Below are positions 6,909 to 11,528 of a stretch of 11,528 nucleotides of DNA, piece after piece. The notes beneath the pieces are model-generated. The model saw nothing but the letters and a program-made list of their open reading frames with translations, was not told the DNA's origin and did not search any database. Position 1 is the stretch's first letter, and every line of letters begins with the position of its first letter. Source of the stretch: Bifidobacterium breve (GTDB taxonomy: Bacteria; Actinomycetota; Actinomycetes; Mycobacteriales; Mycobacteriaceae); the NCBI GenBank assembly GCA_945882475.1, contig CAMCWJ010000056.1, positions 1 to 11,528 on the forward strand, read 5' to 3'. A program made the translations under genes and the position numbers.

Positions 6909-8261
6909 ATGGGCAACACCCTGACCGGGCGGCTGGCCGACGTCGTCGGCGACGGGCAGGTCAGCACCGACCCGGATGTACTGGCCTCGCGCAGCGTCGA
7001 CTGGACCGGCCGCTACCGGGGCCGGGCCACCGCCCTGGTGCGACCGGGCAGCGCCGCGGAAGTAGCCGCCGTATTGCGCACCTGCCGGGACGCCGGCGCA
7101 CACGTGACGGTGCAGGGCGGGCGCACCTCGCTGGTGGCCGGCACGGTGCCCGAACACGACGATGTCCTGCTGTCCACCGAACGGCTCGCCGGAATCGGCG
7201 AGGTGGACGCCCTTGAGCGCACGATCCGGGTCGCAGCCGGGGTGACGCTGGCCGACGTGCAGCGCGCGGCGAGGGCCGCCGGCCTCATGGTCGGGGTCGA
7301 CCTCAGCGCCCGCGACTCGGCCACCATCGGCGGCATGGTGTCCACCAACGCCGGCGGGTTACGCACCGTGCGCTACGGGACCATGGGCCGTCAGGTGCTC
7401 GGCCTGGAGGTCGCGTTGCCGGATGGATCGCTGCTGCACCGGCACTCGCCCGTGCGCGCCGACAACACCGGATACGACCTCGCCGCACTGTTCGTCGGCG
7501 CTGAAGGAACCCTCGGCGTGGTGACCGCGGTAGACGTGCGGCTGTATCCGATTCCAGCCCAACGGGTCACCGCGCTCTGCGGCTTCGACGACCTAGCCGC
7601 CCTGATGTCGACGGCCCGGGTATTCCGCGATGTCGAGACCATCGCCGCTCTGGAACTGATCGACGGCCGCGCCGCCGCCCTGGCCGCAGAACATCTCGGC
7701 ATTGCAGTCTCGATCCGAGCCGACTGGTTGCTACTGGTGGAACTCGCAGCCGACGACGATCAGACGGCGCGACTGGCGGCATTACTCAAGGACACCGGAG
7801 TATCGACCGAGCCCGCCATCGGCGTCGACCTTGCCGGACAGCAGCGGCTGTGGCAGGTTCGCGAATCGGTCGCCGAGGTTGTCACCCTGTTTGGCCCGCC
7901 GCTGAAATTCGATGTGTCACTTCCGCTTCCGGTCATCCCCGCATTCGCCACAGCCTCGGCCGCTCTCGTCGCCCGGGAATCAGCACCGGCGATCCCGGTG
8001 CTCTTCGGCCATGTCGGCGAGGGCAACCTGCACCTGAACGTGCTGAGGTGCGACGCCGGCCTCGAGACCCGCATCTATGCCCCGATGATGGAACTCATTG
8101 CGGCCCATGGCGGCAACGTCAGCTCCGAGCACGGCGTCGGCAGTCTCAAGCGGGCGTACCTGCCGATGTCACGCGAGCCTGCCGACATCACCGCGATGCG
8201 CGCCATAAAGAACGCCCTCGACCCGACCGGCTACCTCAATCCCGCTGTTCTGTTTGACTGA
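6909..8261 (+). CDS. FAD-linked oxidase, D-2-hydroxyglutarate dehydrogenase-like
   Basis: A 450-residue flavoprotein of the same superfamily as the gene at the left edge but of a different branch. The FAD loop reads VQGGRTSLVAGTVPEHDDVLLST (68-90 region), close to the QGGNTGLVGGSVP pattern of D-2-hydroxyglutarate dehydrogenases. NTGYDLAALFVGAEGTLG (186-203 region) is likewise typical of that branch. The C-terminal GHVGEGNLHLN carries H368 and H375, and SSEHGVG carries E407 and H408, positions equivalent to the metal/substrate site. The expected reaction is oxidation of D-2-hydroxyglutarate or a related D-2-hydroxy acid to the 2-oxo acid with electrons passed onward from FAD. In the FAD loop, RTS stands where the D2HGDH pattern has NTG. 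It starts 26 bases after lprE and overlaps the convergent MFS gene by 26 bases. Substrate assignment is inference; family is firm. Confidence 0.88.
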   Translation: MGNTLTGRLADVVGDGQVSTDPDVLASRSVDWTGRYRGRATALVRPGSAAEVAAVLRTCRDAGAHVTVQGGRTSLVAGTVPEHDDVLLSTERLAGIGEVDALERTIRVAAGVTLADVQRAARAAGLMVGVDLSARDSATIGGMVSTNAGGLRTVRYGTMGRQVLGLEVALPDGSLLHRHSPVRADNTGYDLAALFVGAEGTLGVVTAVDVRLYPIPAQRVTALCGFDDLAALMSTARVFRDVETIAALELIDGRAAALAAEHLGIAVSIRADWLLLVELAADDDQTARLAALLKDTGVSTEPAIGVDLAGQQRLWQVRESVAEVVTLFGPPLKFDVSLPLPVIPAFATASAALVARESAPAIPVLFGHVGEGNLHLNVLRCDAGLETRIYAPMMELIAAHGGNVSSEHGVGSLKRAYLPMSREPADITAMRAIKNALDPTGYLNPAVLFD

Positions 8262-9747
8262 CATCGGGCCCCGGCTGCGACGCTCCGAGCAGGAACACCG
8301 CCGCCAGCACCCCGAACAGGGCGACGAACGCGGGCAGTAGGACCGACTGCGACATCGCAAGGCCGAACGGCTCACGCATGAACTCCGGAAGATTCATCAT
8401 GTCGGCCTCCCCGCGCGGCGCGGTACCCGGCGCGGCGGCAGGCAACTCGGCCGTGACACGCGCCGACATGAACGCGGCGATACCGGCGCTGCCGAGCACG
8501 GCACCTACCTGACGCGTGGTGTTGTAGACACCCGAGCCGGCTCCGGCCAACCGGGCGGGGAGATTGCGGGTTGCGGTGGCGCCCAGCGGGGCCCAGATGA
8601 ACGCCATGCCCACACCCATCGCGCCCAACGGCAGCATCAGCCGCCAGGTCGCGGTGCCCGGGTTCATCTCGATCGACAGCCACAGCAGCGAGCCCGCCAG
8701 CACCGAGAACCCGAAGCCGATGATGGGTCGCGGGTGGTAACGGTCCACCAGACGGCCGACAAACGGAGCCAGCACGCCGCTCAAGACGGCCATCGGGGCC
8801 GTCAGCAGGGCGGCCCGCGTCGGGGTCAGGCCACCTACCGTCTGGGCGTAGAACATCACCGGCAGGATCATCGCGGTGGTGGCGAACGCGATCACCGCAA
8901 TGCCGACATTGGCGAGGCTGAAATCGCGGTCCCGGAATATCTCCAGCGGGATCAGTGGCTCGTTGGGGTTGACCGCCTGCCAGTAGACGAACGCCGCCAG
9001 GAATGCCGCGCCGCCGGCGATCACCGCCCAGATCCACGGCTGCCAGTGATAGGTCTGGCCCTCCTGCAGGCCGAACACGATTCCGAAAAGGCCGAGGCCG
9101 GAGAGAACCACGCCGATCACGTCGAAGCGGTGGGGATGGGTGGGCAGGTCCGGAATCAGCCATACCGCCAGGACCAGACCGATGATCCCGATCGGCACGT
9201 TGACGAAAAAGATCCACGACCACCCGAGACGGTCGACGAGGACCCCGCCGGCCAACGGGCCGACCAGAGTGGCCACCCCGGCTGTCGCGCCCCACACACT
9301 CAGCGCCACCCCCCGCCGCTCCGCCGGAAAGATCCGGGTGATCGTCGTCAGGGTCTGCGGGGTCAGCAGGGCCGCGCCGATCCCCTGCACCACCCGGGCG
9401 GCGATCAGCATCTCGACGGATCCGGACAGCCCACACCACAGCGAAGCCGCGGTGAACACCGCCAATCCCGCGATGTAGAGGTTCTTCGGCCCGAACCGAT
9501 CCCCCAGGCGCCCGGCCAGCATCAGGGGCACCGCATAGGCGAGCAGGTAGGCGCTGGTGACCCAGATGATGGCGTCGTAACTGTCGATCGCCAGCGCGTC
9601 CATGATGCTCGGGTTGGCCACCGCGACGATCGTCGAGTCGACCAGGATCACGAAGAAGCCGACCAGCATGGCCCATAACGTGAGCCACGGATTGGTGGGC
9701 TGCTCTGCCAGGGAGTCCGGAGACTGAACGCCTGCTTCCCCGGTCAT
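8236..9747 (-). CDS. MFS drug/proton antiporter, DHA2 (EmrB/QacA) type
   Basis: A proton-driven multidrug exporter of the inner membrane, about 14 hydrophobic segments in 503 residues, matching the DHA2 size class. Counting from ATG 9747: VILVDSTIVAVANPSI at 33-48 is the TM1 motif with Asp37; motif A is GRLGDRFGPKNLY at 79-91; motif B AARVVQGIGAALLTP is at 116-130; the motif C region GATAGVATLVGPLAGG is at 153-168, then GWSWIFFVNVPIG at 175-187, a characteristic DHA2 string. I placed the start at the Met of MTGEAGVQSP because the 50 residues that an upstream start at 9897 would add look non-coding and run through the palindromes and the promoter region of the divergent gene. It corresponds to Rv1250. 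Its substrate is unknown; no regulator gene is adjacent, but operator-like repeats lie upstream. Confidence 0.9.
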   Translation of the reverse strand: MTGEAGVQSPDSLAEQPTNPWLTLWAMLVGFFVILVDSTIVAVANPSIMDALAIDSYDAIIWVTSAYLLAYAVPLMLAGRLGDRFGPKNLYIAGLAVFTAASLWCGLSGSVEMLIAARVVQGIGAALLTPQTLTTITRIFPAERRGVALSVWGATAGVATLVGPLAGGVLVDRLGWSWIFFVNVPIGIIGLVLAVWLIPDLPTHPHRFDVIGVVLSGLGLFGIVFGLQEGQTYHWQPWIWAVIAGGAAFLAAFVYWQAVNPNEPLIPLEIFRDRDFSLANVGIAVIAFATTAMILPVMFYAQTVGGLTPTRAALLTAPMAVLSGVLAPFVGRLVDRYHPRPIIGFGFSVLAGSLLWLSIEMNPGTATWRLMLPLGAMGVGMAFIWAPLGATATRNLPARLAGAGSGVYNTTRQVGAVLGSAGIAAFMSARVTAELPAAAPGTAPRGEADMMNLPEFMREPFGLAMSQSVLLPAFVALFGVLAAVFLLGASQPGPDVSQTEQRD

Positions 9748-9777
9748 GAAGTCGAGCCTGCCACCGCACGTTGCCGA

Positions 9778-9787
9778 GTTCGCGAAC
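9778..9787. repeat. 10-bp perfect palindrome upstream of the MFS gene
   Basis: GTTCGCGAAC reads identically on both strands. It lies 31 bases upstream of the MFS start codon, within the 153-base divergent intergenic region. A regulator binding site near the MFS promoter is possible, but the motif is short and unmatched to a known regulator by me. Confidence 0.4.
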
Positions 9788-9820
9788 GGGGTGTCGGGTC
9801 GACGTACTGCGGAAGGGCCG

Positions 9821-9838
9821 GAGTGACGGAAGTCACTC
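9821..9838. repeat. Perfect 7-bp inverted repeat with 4-base centre (operator or hairpin)
   Basis: GAGTGAC (9821-9827), GGAA centre, GTCACTC (9832-9838). CCG at 9818-9820 can also pair with CGG at 9840-9842 around one bulged T, and GGAAG (9811-9815) with CTTCC (9846-9850), so the symmetry is extensive. It lies 73 bases upstream of the MFS start and 62 bases upstream of the EcsC-like start. As DNA it would suit a dimeric regulator controlling one or both divergent genes; as RNA it would be a hairpin in an MFS leader only if transcription starts farther out. Confidence 0.55.
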
Positions 9839-9867
9839 TCGGGCACTTCCGTGGCCCGGCCGTTCGT

Positions 9868-9894
9868 TACCGTAAGAGTCCGCAGACAGGAAGG
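9868..9894 (+). promoter_or_regulatory. Candidate -10 and ribosome binding site of the EcsC-like gene
   Basis: TACCGT at 9868-9873 fits TANNNT and is embedded in the 9-base palindrome TTACCGTAA (9867-9875). Downstream, AGGAAGG at 9888-9894 is a strong Shine-Dalgarno sequence 6 bases before the ATG at 9901, and it decides that start over the longer in-frame GTG at 9823. The predicted leader would be about 20 bases. A convincing -35 is not visible. Confidence 0.5.
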
Positions 9895-9900
9895 CACGCG

Positions 9901-10659
9901 ATGAGGCTTCGCAAGGGATCGTCACCGGAGCGGTTGCCGGCGAAACCCGAAGGCGCCAAGCCCGAGGACACCGGCATCTCGGCGCGGGTGCTCTCGCAGG
10001 TTCTTGAGGCCGGCACCCGGGTTCAGGCGCCGGCCGTGCGGGCCTACGTCGAGCGGTTGCGCCGCAGCAACCCCGAGGCCACACCGGCTGAAATCGTCAC
10101 CAAGCTGGAGACCCGCTACCTCGCCGCGGTGATGGCCAGCGGCGCGGCCGTCGGCTCGGCCGCCGCGTTTCCCGGCATCGGCACCATCGCTGCGCTGTCC
10201 GCAGTCGCCGGCGAGACGCTGGTCTTCCTGGAAGCCACCTCGCTGTACGTACTGGCGGTCGCTGAAGTGCACGGCATCCCGGTCGACCAGCGCGACCGTC
10301 GCCGGGCACTGGTGCTCAGTGTCTTAGTCGGTGAAGACAGCAAGGGTGCGATCTCCGAACTCATCGGCCCGGGCCGCACCAGCGGCGCCTGGCTGGCCGA
10401 GGCCGAACTGCTGCCGCTGCCGATGGTCTCGCAATTGAACTCCCGGCTGATGCAGTACTTCGTGAAGCGCTACACGATCAAGCGCACCGCAATGGCGTTC
10501 GGCAAGATGCTGCCGGTCGGTATCGGTGCCGTGGTCGGCGGCGGCGGCAACCGGCTGATGGGCAAGCGGATCATCAAGAATGCCCACCAGGCGTTCGGCC
10601 CGGCTCCCAGCCGCTGGCCGGCCGTCCTGCATCTGCTCCCGTCCGCCGACGGGCAGTAG
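9901..10659 (+). CDS. EcsC-like putative membrane-associated protein (Rv1249c homologue)
   Basis: A 252-residue protein. The N-terminal 25 residues are charged (MRLRKGSSPERLPAK). Residues 78-122 form a hydrophobic, glycine-rich region with AAFPGIGTIAALSAVAGETL and a following helix that could enter the membrane. After RDRRR (131-135), residues 179-232 contain LNSRLMQYFVKRYTIKRTAM and then LPVGIGAVVGGGGNRLMGKRII leading to AHQAF. This ending, with its Pro-x-Gly, Gly run, Asn and final Ala-x-x-x-Phe, resembles the C-terminal signature of the EcsC family, whose molecular role is not clear. In M. tuberculosis the equivalent gene is annotated only as a possible membrane protein next to kgd. It is divergent from the MFS gene and parallel to kgd with a 163-base gap. 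The start is fixed by the Shine-Dalgarno at 9888-9894. The EcsC link is my inference. Confidence 0.8.
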   Translation: MRLRKGSSPERLPAKPEGAKPEDTGISARVLSQVLEAGTRVQAPAVRAYVERLRRSNPEATPAEIVTKLETRYLAAVMASGAAVGSAAAFPGIGTIAALSAVAGETLVFLEATSLYVLAVAEVHGIPVDQRDRRRALVLSVLVGEDSKGAISELIGPGRTSGAWLAEAELLPLPMVSQLNSRLMQYFVKRYTIKRTAMAFGKMLPVGIGAVVGGGGNRLMGKRIIKNAHQAFGPAPSRWPAVLHLLPSADGQ

Positions 10660-10678
10660 TCGACGCCGCACGTTTTTT
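10638..10678 (+). terminator. Possible weak terminator after the EcsC-like gene
   Basis: A perfect 6-bp stem, CCCGTC (10638-10643) with loop CGCC and GACGGG (10648-10653), spans the end of the coding region. A run of six T follows at 10673-10678, unusual in this GC-rich setting. The 19-base gap between stem and T-run is too long for a classical intrinsic terminator, so this is tentative. Confidence 0.25.
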
Positions 10679-10725
10679 CTCCACTCTGACCAGCGCCCGC
10701 CGCATCGGGGCCGTCGATGAAGGGT

Positions 10726-10731
10726 TAGCCT
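10726..10731 (+). promoter_or_regulatory. Candidate -10 element for kgd
   Basis: TAGCCT fits TANNNT and sits within AGGGTTAGCCTTTAGGG, an A/T-richer island in the 163-base gap before kgd. If used, it would leave a leader of roughly 85 bases ending in the GAGG at 10808-10811. No -35 consensus is apparent. Nothing else was recognised in 10660-10822. Confidence 0.3.
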
Positions 10732-10822
10732 TTAGGGCGACGTCCACCGACCGGCGCGGCGAGGTGCGGCAAGCCGAGACATCCCAGCTTGCCCGGTGAG
10801 AGGAATCGAGGCGAGCGACTCC

Positions 10823-11528
10823 GTGAGCAGCACGAGTTCCCCATTCGGCCAGAACGAATGGCTGGTCGAGGAGATGTACCGCAAGTTCCGCGACGACCCG
10901 TCCTCGGTCGACCCGAGTTGGCACGAGTTCCTCGTCGACTACAGCCCCGAGGCGGTGACCGCCCCGACCGCCCCGACGTCACCCGTCGGCAACGGTCAGG
11001 CCGCGACACCGCCCGCAGCGGCTCCCGCGCCGACACCGGTCGCACCTGTCGCAGCGCAAACGCCGCCGGCACCGGTTGCAGCGCCGACCCCGCCGGCACC
11101 GGTCGCAGCGCCGACCCCGCCGGCACCGGCCGCCGCCCCCGCACCAGCACCAGCACCAGCACCCGCAGCTGAACCCGAGACGCAGGTATTGCGCGGCGCG
11201 TCGGCCGCCGTCGTCAAGAACATGACCGCCTCGCTGGAGATCCCGACCGCGACCAGCGTGCGGGCCATCCCGGCGAAACTGCTGATCGACAACCGCGTCG
11301 TCATCAACAACCACCTCAAGCGCACCCGCGGCGGCAAGATCTCCTTCACCCATCTGCTGGGGTTCGCCATCGTGCAGGCGGTCAAGAAGTTCCCGAACAT
11401 GAACCGCCACTTCGCCGAAATCGACGGCAAGCCCAACGTCGTCACCCCGGCGGACACCAATCTGGGTCTGGCGATCGACCTGCCGGGCAAGGACGGCAAG
11501 CGCTCGCTGGTAGTAGCCGCGATCAAGG
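10823..11528 (+). CDS. kgd: Multifunctional 2-oxoglutarate decarboxylase/dehydrogenase Kgd (3' end cut by window edge)
   Basis: The N-terminal 235 residues of the actinobacterial Kgd/OdhA enzyme (about 1,230 residues in M. tuberculosis), which joins an E2-type succinyltransferase domain to the thiamine-diphosphate E1 part and acts on 2-oxoglutarate in the TCA cycle. The opening SSPFGQNEWLVEEMYRKF (5-22) and SVDPSWHEFLVDYSPE (28-43) are near-identical to what I remember of Rv1248c. Residues 44-120 are a Pro/Ala/Thr linker with internal repeats. From QVLRGASAAVVKNM (121-134) the transacylase domain begins, with KLLIDNRVVINNHLKRTRGG (152-171) and FPNMNRHF (190-197). No lipoyl domain precedes it, as expected. 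The family is known to be inhibited by the FHA protein GarA/OdhI. GTG 10823 is chosen because it gives the family N-terminus, with GAGG at 10808-10811; an in-frame GTG at 10796 would add 9 residues. Confidence 0.95.
   Translation, partial: MSSTSSPFGQNEWLVEEMYRKFRDDPSSVDPSWHEFLVDYSPEAVTAPTAPTSPVGNGQAATPPAAAPAPTPVAPVAAQTPPAPVAAPTPPAPVAAPTPPAPAAAPAPAPAPAPAAEPETQVLRGASAAVVKNMTASLEIPTATSVRAIPAKLLIDNRVVINNHLKRTRGGKISFTHLLGFAIVQAVKKFPNMNRHFAEIDGKPNVVTPADTNLGLAIDLPGKDGKRSLVVAAIK
11066..11131 (+). repeat. 27-bp tandem repeat encoding the Pro/Ala linker of Kgd
   Basis: Two near-identical 27-base units (11066-11092 and 11093-11119, one base different) and a partial third encode APVAAPTPP-type 9-residue repeats. 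A degenerate copy precedes them, and a (GCACCA)-type 6-base repeat follows at about 11141-11164. The number of units is a multiple of 3 bases, so copy change would keep the frame and alter only linker length. Confidence 0.8.

Noticed and set aside
8734..9678. 314-codon open frame on the plus strand opposite the MFS gene
   Set aside because: Antisense to conserved transporter motifs, with Gln/Arg/Asp/Gly-rich low-complexity composition and no recognisable domain.
9748..9897. 50-residue N-terminal extension of the MFS protein (start at 9897)
   Set aside because: The extension looks non-coding and would cover the palindromes and the Shine-Dalgarno region of the divergent gene; the Met at 9747 directly precedes a typical DHA2 N-terminus.
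9823..9900. 26-residue extension of the EcsC-like protein (GTG at 9823)
   Set aside because: The GTG lies inside the inverted repeat, while AGGAAGG at 9888-9894 clearly serves the ATG at 9901.
10719..10738. Partial IdeR iron-box resemblance (GGTTAGCCT) upstream of kgd
   Set aside because: Only the central half fits the IdeR consensus; the right arm (TTAGGG instead of AACCTAA) does not, and iron control of kgd is not known to me.

Overview
The window is high-GC DNA (about two thirds G+C by eye) from an actinobacterium, almost certainly a Mycobacterium/Mycolicibacterium. The gene order, read right to left, follows the M. tuberculosis Rv1248c-Rv1257c neighbourhood as I recall it: kgd, a membrane-associated protein, an MFS exporter, lprE, deaD, an acyltransferase, cyp130 and a FAD-linked oxidase. 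Both ends cut through genes: the left-edge oxidase lacks its first residues and the right-edge kgd lacks most of its length.

Layout. 1-2655 (+): a GlcD-type FAD oxidase, then a CYP130-like cytochrome P450 behind its own promoter. 2664-3399 (+): two small unnamed genes tightly linked to the P450, the second encoding a two-helix membrane protein. 3396-6244 (-): an operon of a DEAD-box RNA helicase (DeaD/CsdA type) and an integral-membrane acyltransferase joined by a 4-base GTGA overlap. 6316-8261 (+): lipoprotein LprE, then a second FAD oxidase resembling D-2-hydroxyglutarate dehydrogenase. 8236-9747 (-): a DHA2-type drug/proton antiporter. 9901-10659 (+): an EcsC-like protein. 10823 to the end (+): the N-terminus of the 2-oxoglutarate decarboxylase/dehydrogenase Kgd.

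How the genes relate. This looks like a conserved housekeeping neighbourhood with strain-variable inserts rather than a mobile island: I see no transposase, integrase, tRNA, CRISPR array or toxin-antitoxin pair. A possible metabolic theme is 2-oxoglutarate: the D-2-hydroxyglutarate dehydrogenase-like enzyme would produce it and Kgd consumes it. Relative to M. tuberculosis (from memory), the TetR gene beside cyp130 is replaced by the two small genes, and the large gene between lprE and the MFS gene is replaced by the FAD oxidase.

Regulatory signals worth attention are -10-like hexamers placed 6-8 bases before the start codons of cyp130, lprE and the second oxidase, which suggests leaderless mRNAs, and a perfect 7-bp inverted repeat plus a 10-bp palindrome between the divergent MFS and EcsC-like genes. 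I found no clearly undescribed system. The small gene pair and the divergent operator-like region are the least explained parts.
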